A stretch of DNA of 64,000 nucleotides from Chrysogorgia sp. JL179-B06 (lineage: Eukaryota; Cnidaria; Anthozoa; Scleralcyonacea; Chrysogorgiidae). Made by a program: the position numbers and the translations under genes. Positions 22,447 through 31,927 of the stretch are shown here, piece after piece (positions within the stretch are counted from its first letter, which is position 1; each line of letters opens with the position of its first letter). The stretch lies in assembly GCA_035772405.1 (NCBI GenBank), contig JAYKKM010000250.1:2500501-2564500 (forward strand). Direction: 5' to 3'. Under the pieces are notes generated by a model. That model saw only the letters and a list, made by a program, of their open reading frames with translations. It was not told the origin of the DNA and made no database searches.

Positions 22447-22974
22447 GTGTTCCCACATGCAACACCGCGAGATTTACAGTGCAGCATTCGGGTCTTCGTG
22501 CCGGATGACTCTGGGGCAGGTGCTTTTAAGAAGATTAGAGTGGGTGAAGGGTACTTTGGCTTCGATGCATTGGCCAAAGTCTTAAAACATGAGTCTAACA
22601 AACATAAGGTGAATCTCGAGGTAGAGAAACTCCCACCCACGAGCAAATGTAGGGTCAAGGTTAGTAGTTCAGCTGTGTTAGACACCCTTGGGCCTTTACT
22701 TGGTTTCGCGAGAAATGCGGTGATCCCGAACGACTTACAGTGGCATACTAGCCCAAACAAGGTTGATATGTACAAAGGTTTAAAGTACATAGAAGTTTCG
22801 TGTGACATTGTTGAAACGGAAAGCAATGTGGGTATTGATGGGAAGCGTAGCGACGTAATCACAACATTACCAGTGCCCACCGAACAGTCTTTGAAGGGGA
22901 CAGTACAACGCCACGCAGACATTGAGTCAAAGGTGAGTATTAAAAAAGGTGTCTTCTCGAGTATGACGAAATAA
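22447..22974 (+). CDS. Hypothetical Polinton-like structural-type protein
   Basis: A 175-codon open frame begins at the edge of the terminal region; the true start is unclear because the initial codons overlap the terminal repeat (an internal ATG is not obvious). It has a mixed alpha/beta composition, no membrane segment, and a C-terminal third with GLKYIEVSCDIV and TTLPVPTEQS. It lies 45 bp before the integrase. I do not recognise the family. Its N-terminal ATPRDLQC is echoed in copy 1. A jelly-roll or minor virion role is conceivable but unsupported. Confidence 0.5.
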   Translation: MFPHATPRDLQCSIRVFVPDDSGAGAFKKIRVGEGYFGFDALAKVLKHESNKHKVNLEVEKLPPTSKCRVKVSSSAVLDTLGPLLGFARNAVIPNDLQWHTSPNKVDMYKGLKYIEVSCDIVETESNVGIDGKRSDVITTLPVPTEQSLKGTVQRHADIESKVSIKKGVFSSMTK

Positions 22975-23019
22975 CGGCGATCTTAAAATTGGCGCGGTGC
23001 TATTGGAACTGTATATTGT

Positions 23020-24777
23020 GTGAATTATATGGAACTCGGTGTGGAAACAGAACAAGGGTTGAGAGACATCTATTATGACGTTAGGACGGGGTACACTAGT
23101 GCAGAGAAATTGTATCAACGTGCGTTGGACCACGGGTTGAAAGTAACTGGCAAAACAGTGAAAGAATGGTTGGTCAGTCAAGACACTTACACTAGGTACA
23201 AACCCATCGTGAGAAGACACAAGTTCCGCTCGACCTTCGTTGATTACCTTGGTGAGGAACTTCAAATGGATTTCTTCAAGGTTGGCGAATTGGTGAGGAT
23301 TAGTAAGTACAAGAGTATATTCACAAAGGGCTACGAAGCTAACTTCACTGAAGAGCTGTTTAAAGTGACGAAGGTTATTCGTGGTGACCTGACTGTGTAC
23401 GAAATCGAGGACCACACCGGTGAACAGATTATTGGAAAATTTTATGAACAAGAATTGTCGCTGGTTAATAAAAGACCTGATGATGTGTACAGAGTCGAAA
23501 AGGTCTTGAGAAGAAAGAAAGTCAGGGGAAAGAAAATGGTGTTGGTCAAATTGTTGGGCTATGACAACCTCGTACCCAGGGTCTTCTCAGTGCCCGGGGA
23601 GGGAGCGCCCGGGATAGGAGGGGAGAGAAGACCCTGGTAAAGGCTGGTCACGTGACTCCAAGGATATTGGATTATTTTGTAACCTGGCTTATTCTCGCTT
23701 ATATCATCCGGGGGGCCGCATCGCTGTGAAAACATACCACAAACTTCTATAAAAAGTATAAACAGTAAATATAAAAAAAAAAGTTTGAAAGTATAAACAG
23801 TATATGGATAATTTAAAAATATTACAATTTATTGGAAAGACAGTACGGACTGCAGACAGAAGTTGAAAGATTGTGGATTACTTCGAAAAATGCGTTGATT
23901 TACGGACATTTGTTGCTGTCATAAGATAAACATTAGGGACTTTAAGATCTACGACGGCAACCTAGGACGGGGACGAAAGAATCTTCATGCGAAACAATAA
24001 GAATGAATAATTTTTATTCGCAAGAGTAATTTCAACGCCGTTCTCGTTCTGTTTACAACGCCACTGAGAGCATTTTCACGTCTTTAGGACGACGGTAACT
24101 CGCGGAGAGATGAGTGATGTGACTTAAGACTGACTTAAACTCAGACACTATAATCGTTTTAGGAATATTGAAGTGTTTTGGAGATCATAAAACAAGCTTG
24201 GAGAGTAAAATACGCTAGTCAATCGACCGTGGTTTCATTCAAATGCTAAAATTTGTATTGCTTTTACTGCCGTTGCCGTCGTAGATCTTAAAGTCCCTAT
24301 GATCAACGCCAGAATAGTTCGAATTTACAATTTTAATACAGTCAGACTATTATTTCAAATACTAATCATGTTTATCTTATGACAGCAACAAATGTCCAGT
24401 TAATCAACGTATTTTTCGAAGTAATCCACCATCTTTCTAGGCTTTCAACTTGTCTGCAGTCCGTACTGTCTTTCCAATAAATTGTAATCTTTTTAAATTA
24501 TCCATATACTGTTTATACTTTCAATTATAGAAGTTTGTGGTATGTTTTCACAGCGATCCGTGCCCCCGGATGATATCAGCGAGAATAAGCCAGGTTACAA
24601 AATAATCCAATATCCTTGGAGTCACATGACCAGTCTTTACCAGGGTCTTCTCTTCTCTTCTCTTCCCTCGCTCCACTCCCCTCCTATCCCGGGTGCTCCC
24701 TCCCCGGGCACTGAGAAGACCCTGGGTACGAGAGCAAACACAATTCGTGGATACCAGAAAGTGATGTTCAAAATGTG
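23020..24777 (+). pseudogene. Polinton-type integrase lacking its catalytic core, chromodomain split by an insertion
   Basis: Residues about 20-84 match the N-terminal part of an rve/DDE integrase, ending at QMD, the first catalytic Asp. At residue 85 the sequence jumps directly to the C-terminal SH3-like segment (FKVGELVRISK, 86-96; KGYEANFTEE, 103-112) and a chromodomain (from about 156, YRVEKVL). The second Asp and Glu and roughly a hundred residues of core are absent, so it cannot catalyse integration. The chromodomain is interrupted after LLGYD by the fold-back at 23,566-24,732 and resumes in the same phase with NSWIPESDV, stopping at about 24,777. Confidence 0.8.
23566..24732. mobile_element. 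1.17-kb fold-back (long palindrome) element
   Basis: Terminal inverted repeats start CTCGTACCCAGGGTCTTCTC and end GAGAAGACCCTGGGTACGAG. They extend inward for about 200 bp each (GGAGGGAGCGCCCGGGATAG / CTATCCCGGGTGCTCCCTCC), and complementarity continues almost to the centre (ATTTGTTGCTGTCATAAG / CTTATGACAGCAACAAAT). It has no transposase. The insert length is a multiple of three, and no clear target duplication can be read. Confidence 0.9.
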
Positions 24778-24787
24778 AGTTAATGCA

Positions 24788-24921
24788 ATGGTTGAAGGTG
24801 CAGGGGAAGGTTTTGATGACTTTGAGATGGAGAATCTCAATGAGTACAAAGACAAAAGTGACGAGCAATTAAACGAGGAGCTCGCCGAGACTGAAGAGTG
24901 GCTCAAAGACACAGACACTAG
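24788..24921 (+). pseudogene. Polinton-like membrane protein, part 1
   Basis: An ATG at 24,788, 10 bp after the integrase stop, opens an acidic N-terminus (DDFEMENLNEYKDKSDEQLN, residues 10-29) with coiled-coil character. After 44 codons it is interrupted by the hAT-like element at 24,922 and continues at 27,547. The following parts are listed separately; together they form one gene of about 450-500 residues with several breaks. Confidence 0.6.
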
Positions 24922-25374
24922 CAGGGGCGGATTCAGGAATTTTTTAGGGTACGTCGAAACACGGAAGTGCACATTCTAGGGGGGTGCGGGGGCATGCCCC
25001 CCCGGAAATTTTTTGAAATTTGACTCCCTGAAATGGCATTTCCCGCATTCTGGCAAGATTTTTTAGAAAAATCTTACAGTTCTAATTTACGTTTTTTATA
25101 CCACATTTTACGATTTTTAAAAAAAAATGCTTCTGCACTTTTTAAATAATCGTTACTGGAGACAATTTTTACGACTGTTTCGCTCCATATCAGAGCTCAT
25201 CAGCATGCCTATGATTCACTGCTCAGTGAATCCGACATGGACAGCCAAAGCCCACCAACTTTAGCTGCCAAGCAATTTTTTAGACACATAGAGGAGCTTA
25301 TCTCTCTACATCACATGATCCTGGTCATGTTAATTTCCTGGTCATTTTACCAATCTATTAGATTGTTTAACTTT

Positions 25375-26480
25375 ACCCCTTCTCCACAATGAGCTGTCTG
25401 GTTGTAAGGCGCCAGATACACACCCATGCAAAGCAAAATAATTATGAATAGAGAAAAACAGACCATGTACAATACATTACATGGACATAGTCAGATAACT
25501 AAGAGCACACCACTCTACATCATCCTGGTCATACAAACTAGTAGTTACCAACAAAAGACTGCATTGCATATACAGTACTCTTATTGAAATGTTTATTTAT
25601 TTTTTGTGGCTTTTTATTAATTTTAATATGTATATATGGAAAGAAAATGTAATAGTTTACCCCTTATCCAGCACAATGAGCTGTCTGGTTTTAAGGCGCC
25701 AGATACTCGTCCAAGAAAAATAATTATGAATAGAGAAAAACAGACCATGGACATAGTCAGATAACTTAGAGCACACCACTCTACATCATCCTGGTCATAC
25801 AAACTAGTATTTACCAACAAAAGACTGCATTGCATATACAGTACTCTTATTGAAATGTTTATTTATTTTTTGTGGCTTTTTATTAATTTTAATATGTATA
25901 TATGGAAAGAAAATGTAATAGTTTACCCCTTATCCAGCACAATGAGCTGTCTGGTTTTAAGGAGCCAGATACTCGCCCAAGAAAAATAATTATGAATAGA
26001 GAAAAACAGACCATATAGGACATTTCATGGACATAGAGAAGAGCTCACCTCTCTACATCATCCTGGTCATCTTAACAACCTAATAGTTTACCCCTTATCC
26101 ACAATGAGCTGTCTGGTTTTAAGGCGCCAGATACTCGCCCAAGAAAAATAATTATGAATAGAGAAAAACAGACCATATAGACCTCTTTCATAATGGCGCT
26201 CAAATTAAATATTCTTTTATATTCATTTAAATTAGCCTTTCTGACCTCGTTCGTGTGTCTGTAATTCCAAAGAATCGTCGCTTTGTAACGAGGCCAGAAA
26301 GGCTAATTTGCATGCATATAAAAGAATATTTAAACTGGCCGCCATTATGAAAGAGGTCTATAGGACATTTCATGGACATAGAGAAGAGCTCACCTCTCTA
26401 CATCATCCTGGTCATACAAACTAGTAGTTACCAATTACCAACAAAAGACTGCACTCTTATTGAAATGTATATTTATTTTA
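25375..26480. repeat. Imperfect tandem repeats inside the hAT-like element
   Basis: ACAATGAGCTGTCTGGTT, GGCGCCAGATAC and AATAATTATGAATAGAGAAA recur in order at about 25,390, 25,675, 25,940 and 26,105. TTATTGAAATGTTTATTTAT and GACATAGTCAGATAACT-type blocks lie between them. Unit lengths are about 280, 266 and 166 bp, so units expanded with deletions. Confidence 0.8.
26180..26358. mobile_element. 179-bp MITE with TATA duplication
   Basis: GACCTCTTTCATAATGGCG and CGCCATTATGAAAGAGGTC are perfect 19-bp termini. The flanks repeat TATA (26,176-26,179 and 26,359-26,362). Inner arms (AAATTAGCCTTTCTG / CAGAAAGGCTAATTT-type) continue the palindrome. It sits inside one unit of the tandem array, so it is younger than the array. 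Confidence 0.9.
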
Positions 26481-26830
26481 TGTGGTCGTTATTAATGTAT
26501 ATACTGTATATATATAAATGGAAAGAAAATTTAAAAATACTTAGCTAAATTCCAACCTCCTGTTACCAGTTGCGAATTTTTGGAGGACATCTTGCACATC
26601 TGGCTCTATTTCTTGGTGAACATGCATCAACGCGGTCACTACTCACTTGAATCAAGATGAATAAATGAATATATTATTAAAAACGCAATCGATTCATGTT
26701 TGCTGTTTTATATGAATTATTATCTTAATATCATTAAACTACATCAATCATTGTAGTCTACAGTCAGACGTTACCTAATCCTTTATATACTATTTAAAAT
26801 TTAAACTTACCTAACAGCCGTGGACTTTGA

Positions 26831-27118
26831 TTATCTCAATTTGACATATTTCGGAATATAGATTTCCGCGCCAAAATGCCTGTATAAGGTCTTTCCAATC
26901 TTTGCGATATGCTCTTGATCAGAGAGAACAGCACACGATTGCAATTTTCCCGTCAATTCACGAAGAATTTGGCGAAGTAGAGTTGCTTGTATTGAGTGTA
27001 GGTAAGGTAACTCGCTCAATTTACTGCCTGATACGTCGAAGCCCGACATAATGGGTTTATTAGCCTGAAGTACGTCGAAACACCCGTATAAGCAGTTTCG
27101 ACGGACTTGGAGTTTCAT
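26831..27118 (-). CDS. Hypothetical 95-residue frame in the hAT-like element
   Basis: It is the only sizeable frame in the right half of the element, basic at its N-terminus (MKLQVRRNC), with no recognised domain. It overlaps TTTCGACGGACT repeats that recur just outside it. Coding status is doubtful; it may be a captured exon or chance. Confidence 0.25.
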   Translation of the reverse strand: MKLQVRRNCLYGCFDVLQANKPIMSGFDVSGSKLSELPYLHSIQATLLRQILRELTGKLQSCAVLSDQEHIAKIGKTLYRHFGAEIYIPKYVKLR

Positions 27119-27546
27119 TGGTCTAAATCGAAAATTACGAACGCTGATTGGTTGCTAGATCCGATTCGACGGATTTGGGATTTTTCGACGTACCTGGCGC
27201 CTGACAAGCGATTCATTTCGACGGACTAGCAGGCTGGTAGAAAAGCATAGATTAGGGTGGCCATTTAGCATTAGAAGACGCGGGCTAAGAAATTTAAAAA
27301 AATTTTTAAACAATTTTCAACGTTAAAAAATGAAATTTTTTACGTGCAAAATGAAATTTTTGAAAATTTCAAAGATTTCAAAATATATATTAAAACATTT
27401 TTAAAGTTCGAATATTTATTTTTCAAACTTGAATATTTATTTTTAAAGTTTTTCCGAAATAAATTAATTCATTGAATAAATTAGTCTCGATTTTTTGCGT
27501 ACGTCGCTTGACGTGTTTGACGTACCCTAAATCCGCCCCTGACTAG

Positions 27547-28180
27547 GTACACTGAAAACGATATGCCGAGACGTCAGTGTTAGTTATGACGACAATCGTG
27601 ACATCGCGAGTAAGTTAAGAAGCGAGCTAGCTAGAAGGCGACCTTTGCAAGAAGAAACGTCATTCATTGATGATGGTAAAACAGTGACAATAGAAGCTAA
27701 CGCAGGCGACGAGTCGACAAGGCCTCAAAAGAGGTGTAGACGATATATACGAAGGCATACCGAGCACGAAGAGACTTAGATCAACCATAACGTCGTCAAT
27801 AGTAAGGGACAAGAAAGGCTTCTTCAAAAAAGCTCTAAGATTAGACATTAGAATGAAAGATGGACCGAGCTCAAAGAAACTTATTGATGAGTCAACCATA
27901 ACTTTTGGTAAGAAGGGTTATCAAAACGGTGTTACATTCGAAGGTAAAAAAGTTCTCGTCTCGAAGGATCTAGGCAGGACGTTCGATTATAGTAATGCAA
28001 AAGGTAACGTTGAGGTCGTTGAAAGGTTTAAGCGATTAGTTGAAGAAGCTAAAAAGGAACACGAAAACACGTCAAGTAGTGTGGTTGACGCACAATTGAG
28101 ATCTGAGGATATAATACCAACATACCAACGTTTGGTTAAACGTACCACCTTGGAAATTAATGACGAATCAATCAGGAAGG
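27547..28180 (+). pseudogene. Polinton-like membrane protein, part 2
   Basis: It continues part 1 after the hAT-like element. The frame containing SYDDNRDIASKLRSELARRR runs to about 27,720, then a frameshift leads into the frame with GLKRGVDDIYEGIPS and, from 27,853, a long open stretch to the LINE junction near 28,180. It is highly charged, Lys/Glu/Arg-rich. Its host gene was decaying before or after the insertions; the order is not resolved. Confidence 0.55.
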
Positions 28181-28922
28181 TTCTATATCTCCAATTGGTA
28201 TGCAGTCATTTCTCCTACGCGTCGCAAGTGTGGTGCCCACAATCAGTGAGACTGGTAAAGAACATCGAAAGAGTGCAGAGGAGGGCCTCAAAGTACATCC
28301 TTGGTTTACGTTTTGATACCGATGTTCCATACCTTACGAGGCTACAACGTTTGGATCTTCTACCAATATCATACTGGCACGAGTATCTGGATATGATTCT
28401 TCTTTATAAGAACATCAGAGGCTACATCCAAATAAGTGAAGATACAAACCCAGTTTATGAGAATATTGGTAAAACTAGGAGATCTAGTAGAGATCCAAAT
28501 GTAATCTTACTGAAGATTCCGTTTGCTAAAACAGTTTGTTTTCAATCAAGCTTTTTTATAAGAGCCAGTAGAACATGGAACTGCTTAAACACTGTTTTAA
28601 GATCTAAAGATATAAGCGTGGCTTCCTTCAAATGTGGCTTGCTTAAATATTATAAAAATGCTATGTGCAATGTTTATGACGTGGACGATCCAAGAACATG
28701 GAAAACAATATGTGTCAAATGCCATACAGCGCGGGCACTTGTAAACGGATTACGGTGTCCATGTTGATACCTTATGTTAGTTATATTATTGTATTGTAAT
28801 TAGATTCAATTGTTTGTTTGTTTTTATTTAAGGGTCCGCCGTAATTGGGGAAACCTGTGGCGGTGTCCCAAGCTTGTATTAGATACTTTTCTTGGCTGAA
28901 GCTTAATAAACCATAAACCATA
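28180..28922 (+). mobile_element. 5'-truncated LINE, reverse transcriptase C-terminus
   Basis: SYASQVWCPQ, ERVQRRASKYILGL and a C-terminal cysteine cluster (CVKCHTARALVNGLRCPC) form the end of an RT ORF of the kind found in CR1/L2 or Nimb-like LINEs. The 3' UTR ends GAAGCTTAATAAACCATAAACCATAAACC. It is fused in frame to the upstream Polinton-like coding sequence by chance. A scrap of a similar tail lies at 48,845-48,935. Confidence 0.85.
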
Positions 28923-29381
28923 AACCAAGATTTAACAGATATCATAGTCTCTAGTGCTAGTGATAAGATTGAAGACGAAGTGGAGTCGCGAGAAAGCGAG
29001 CTAAATGATGGTGTGATAGTCGCTACTGAAGAGGGAATAAGAGAACTCGCAGGTATATTGAATCCAAAGGGTCCAAATGACATAAAGATACAGGCTTTAG
29101 AAATCATGGCTGATAGATACCGCTTGAATGCTCTAAATGAGACTGACCCAGTGAAAGAACAATGGTATAAAAACGTTAGTGGGACAGCTGAGTTGAAAGC
29201 GGATAGCGTACGACTTCAGGACGGTCTTAGACCAGAACACGAAGAAGCTAATAGAATGATTATTGATGAAGTCACGAACAACGACTTGTCTAGGTTAGAG
29301 AGATTCAAGAAGTGGGCTAGAGAAAATATGGTTGGGTTGAGTGCTCTAGCGATTACGATAGCTGGTGTTGTGACAACTGTT
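28923..29381 (+). pseudogene. Polinton-like membrane protein, part 3
   Basis: Downstream of the LINE the frame resumes with an acidic helical segment (EDEVESRESELNDG) and reaches a hydrophobic stretch (MVGLSALAITIAGVVTTV). It is then interrupted at ACAACTGTT by the 16.3-kb transposon. The hydrophobic stretch is a likely membrane segment. Confidence 0.65.
29373..29381. repeat. Target-site duplication, left (ACAACTGTT)
   Basis: The nine bases ACAACTGTT immediately precede the left TIR and are exactly repeated at 45,708-45,716 after the right TIR. Confidence 0.95.
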
Positions 29382-29412
29382 CAGCCTCGTCCCTCGGCGC
29401 TTGTATGACGTT
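29382..29412 (+). repeat. Left TIR of the 16.3-kb transposon
   Basis: 31 bp from CAGCCTCGTCCC to ATGACGTT, a perfect reverse complement of 45,677-45,707. Weaker similarity continues inward (GCGCCTCGGAGAA at 29,467 and GCGCCTCGCAGAA near 45,626-45,638 on the minus strand). Confidence 0.95.
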
Positions 29413-29490
29413 GGACGCGTGCGTGGAGGACACGCGTGGGGGGAACGCTGAATTTCGGCGGGAAGCGCCTCGGAGAATCTGCATTTCAAG

Positions 29491-29818
29491 ATGGCGGATA
29501 GTATGCAAGAAAATTCCGAAATAGGTTCCGAAACAAATATAAATAAGGATTTTGACGACGGCGTGCGTTCGATTATCTCTGGAGTGGAACGACCTGTACA
29601 TAAAGCTTTCTCAGCTGGAAAGGTTTTGTGTCCAAGGGACAATTGTGTTCAGAATTTATCTTTTTTTGACGTATTGGGGATCGATCATCATTTCCGCGTT
29701 AGACACCACCAATCTTTTACCAAAGATGAACGTCAAAGTTCAGTTAAACTCTGCCGTGCTTTATTGGAGAAGGAAACAAAGGATTGTCTGGAATTGATAT
29801 TTCAATATCGTGGAGAAA
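29491..29818 (+). CDS. RecQ gene, exon 1: zinc-finger N-terminal domain
   Basis: The ATG at 29,491 lies 80 bp inside the TIR, preceded by TTCAAG. About 109 codons follow, ending at GEK with a GTGTGT donor. Residues about 46-72 contain CPRDNC followed by DHHFRVRHH, a C2H2-like arrangement resembling a BED-type or C2H2 DNA-binding finger, so this exon probably contacts the transposon ends or DNA generally. Exon 2 begins at 31,103 after an AG acceptor (TTTTAAG, then GAGGGAGATTATAAAA) and adds at least 40 codons (VCSFGRSTLCVVKHEQ); its donor is not clear. Exon 3 is the helicase at 31,928. The gene-level assignment is inferred from collinearity and splice signals. Confidence 0.6.
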
Positions 29819-30170
29819 AGGTGTGTATTTTCTGTTCGATTTTGTATGTTTAATAAATGTCGAATCTTATCGAATCATTTGCAAGAGCCTATTTGAAATT
29901 TTGAATCCTTCAATCTGCTTTATACGTCATGTTAAGTAAGATTAAATTTCCATTCTACTGGATATCAGGATATGCATATATATTAACATTAGGGTACTAG
30001 ATATGACTGTATATAAACACTTAATTTTAATTTTTTATCATACTCTGTTTAATTTTAATGACAGACAATGTTTATACTTGTCTAGGAAAGACCTGATACA
30101 CAATGTGTTAAATCATTGTTCATTACCATTTAAAAAATAAGTGTCAATTATTCTTACTGTATGATATGAT

Positions 30171-30400
30171 CAGTGGCGTAGCCAGGGTCTTATATTTGGA
30201 GGGGCAAAATTATACACTCACTTTTTCGAAGCGGCAAATACGCAAGGAGTCTAGGGGGGTCCGGGGCATGGTCCCCCGGGAACATTTAGATTTCTAGAAT
30301 CTCTGAAATGTTATTTCCCGCATTCTGAGACGAGTTTTTTGTAAGTAATCTGAAGGTCATAAATTGCAATTTGCTCATTAATATGCCGGCTTTAGCAATT
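30171..30400. mobile_element. hAT-like left-end fragment in intron 1
   Basis: CAGTGGCGTAGCCAGGGTCT, then a GGGGGGTCCGGGGCATGG run and TTATTTCCCGCATTCTGA, follow the pattern seen at 24.92 and 19.5 kb. No matching right end is visible nearby. Confidence 0.55.
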
Positions 30401-30619
30401 TGACAACTGCTTTTAAGGAGTAAGTGGCTGGGACTTGGTGCTCATAACATATCCCCCCCCCCCCCCACACACAATTTCTCCTCGGATTTTGACCATACTT
30501 TGGAAAATGCACCATACTTTGTTGTTTCACTCTGTTTACAATTTACGGCAGGGGATTTTATTTAACGAGAGGGGAGTTGTGTGTTTTAATGGTTAACATG
30601 TTTGACAAGAAAACTTATT

Positions 30620-31806
30620 TGGCGTTAGACAGAGTAAATACTAAAGTTGGGCACATTATGTGTTAAAGGTTAATTCACAATACCTGTGTAAAACCGTAAA
30701 AGTCCCATGGCATTAGACAGACTAAAATACTGTCAGTAGGGTGCATAGGCACTACGCAGGGTGCCCAAGGACCTGGAAAATCCTGCAAAGTACTTGAATT
30801 TTAAAAAACACGACAGGAAAGTCCTTGAAAATCAATACCATTCCTTGAAAGTCCTGTTTCCCTCAGCTGTACAACAACAAATACATCATATTTCAAATAT
30901 TAGAACTGATGTACTACAGTATTTGATATCCCAAAAAGGGGTAAAGCATGGCTATTTTCAATGACTTGGTTCTGCAATTCACTAAAAAAGTCCTTGAAAG
31001 TCCTTGTATTTCACCTTCACCAAAGGGTGGAAACCCTGACAGGAGTATACTGTACATTCATACATTGTACATGGTTTAATGTAATGTATGTTTTCTTTTA
31101 AGGAGGGAGATTATAAAAAAATTAAAGTTTGCTCCTTTGGTAGAAGTACTCTGTGTGTTGTTAAGCATGAGCAAGAAGCTGTGCAGTTCATGTGTTTGTT
31201 GCTCTATTATGCAGGGATATCTATTTATTAATTCTTTGGCATTTGAAGGAAGAAATACATTCCATATTACTGTATCTAAAATTCTCGACCCAAATTCAAC
31301 TTTTTACTTTGTATCATGTGCTGCCAAATTTGTTTTCTTTAAAGGCAAATTTTTGGAGTCATGTGAACACTTCTTTAAGCTGATTGGTTGACTTCAGATC
31401 CCATTGTTTTCCCTCCAATCAAAGATTTTATTGTCAAAAAAATTGCACTATGTGATTACAGTAACGTATTTTTTTACTCTGATCACATATATTTGCCCTG
31501 CTGTTTGGGATTAAATGCACTGCAATTTACCAATCACAATCGAATAGTATTCTAATGTATATCATTACAACCAGTAGCACCTACTAACTGGCAATGCGTC
31601 CAAATGCGCCCTACTTTGGCAGGCGCGGATTTAGAAGTTAGTCGCATCAATTAGATTTAGAATTTGAAATTCAAAATACCTGTGAATAACAATCCTATTG
31701 GATAGGTTTTTGTTCTGAATTATTCTTAAGAAAAGCATAACCAATAGGGTTGTTCATGAACTGTCTAATTTGTGCGACTAACTTCTAAATCCGCGCCTGT
31801 TTAGTA

Positions 31807-31830
<24 letters not shown>
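30620..31830. mobile_element. Inverted repeat pair around exon 2
   Basis: GGCGTTAGACAGAGTAAATA at 30,622 is the reverse complement of TATTTACTCTGTCTAACGCC ending at 31,824. They enclose exon 2, the MITE at 31,620 and a CCTTGAAAGTCCTTG-repeat (30,820-31,000). This is either a TIR pair of an old insertion or two scraps of one repeat. Exon 2 lying inside makes a simple insertion unlikely. Confidence 0.4.
31620..31799. mobile_element. 180-bp palindromic MITE in RecQ intron 2
   Basis: CAGGCGCGGATTTAGAAGTT and AACTTCTAAATCCGCGCCTG are perfect 20-bp termini, with complementarity continuing inward (AGTCGCA/TGCGACT). The flanks TTTGG and TTTAG would fit a 5-bp duplication with one change, as for the two larger hAT-like elements. 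Confidence 0.85.
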
Positions 31831-31838
<8 letters not shown>

Positions 31839-31927
31839 ATCAGTGGTAGAGTACTGCCAGCCAGTAAATGGGTTAAGTAAACACACATAAATTATGTGAT
31901 TTTATATGTTCAAAAATTATTTTTTAG

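Larger units (their letters stand above)
24922..27541. mobile_element. Non-autonomous hAT-like element, 5-bp duplication ACTAG
   Basis: Termini are CAGGGGCGGATTCAGGAATT and TAAATCCGCCCCTG, with ACTAG directly repeated at 24,917-24,921 and 27,542-27,546. Subterminal GGGTACGTCGAAACA at the left pairs with TGTTTGACGTACCC at the right. The interior is non-coding apart from one 95-codon frame and holds a tandem array and a MITE. Five-bp duplications are known for one hAT subgroup, which fits the CAGGGGCGG terminus, but no transposase is present to prove it. Confidence 0.85.

Noticed and set aside
27853..28767. One intact 304-residue gene
   Set aside because: Its first 110 codons are Polinton-like and the rest is a LINE RT C-terminus; the open frame across the junction is chance fusion.
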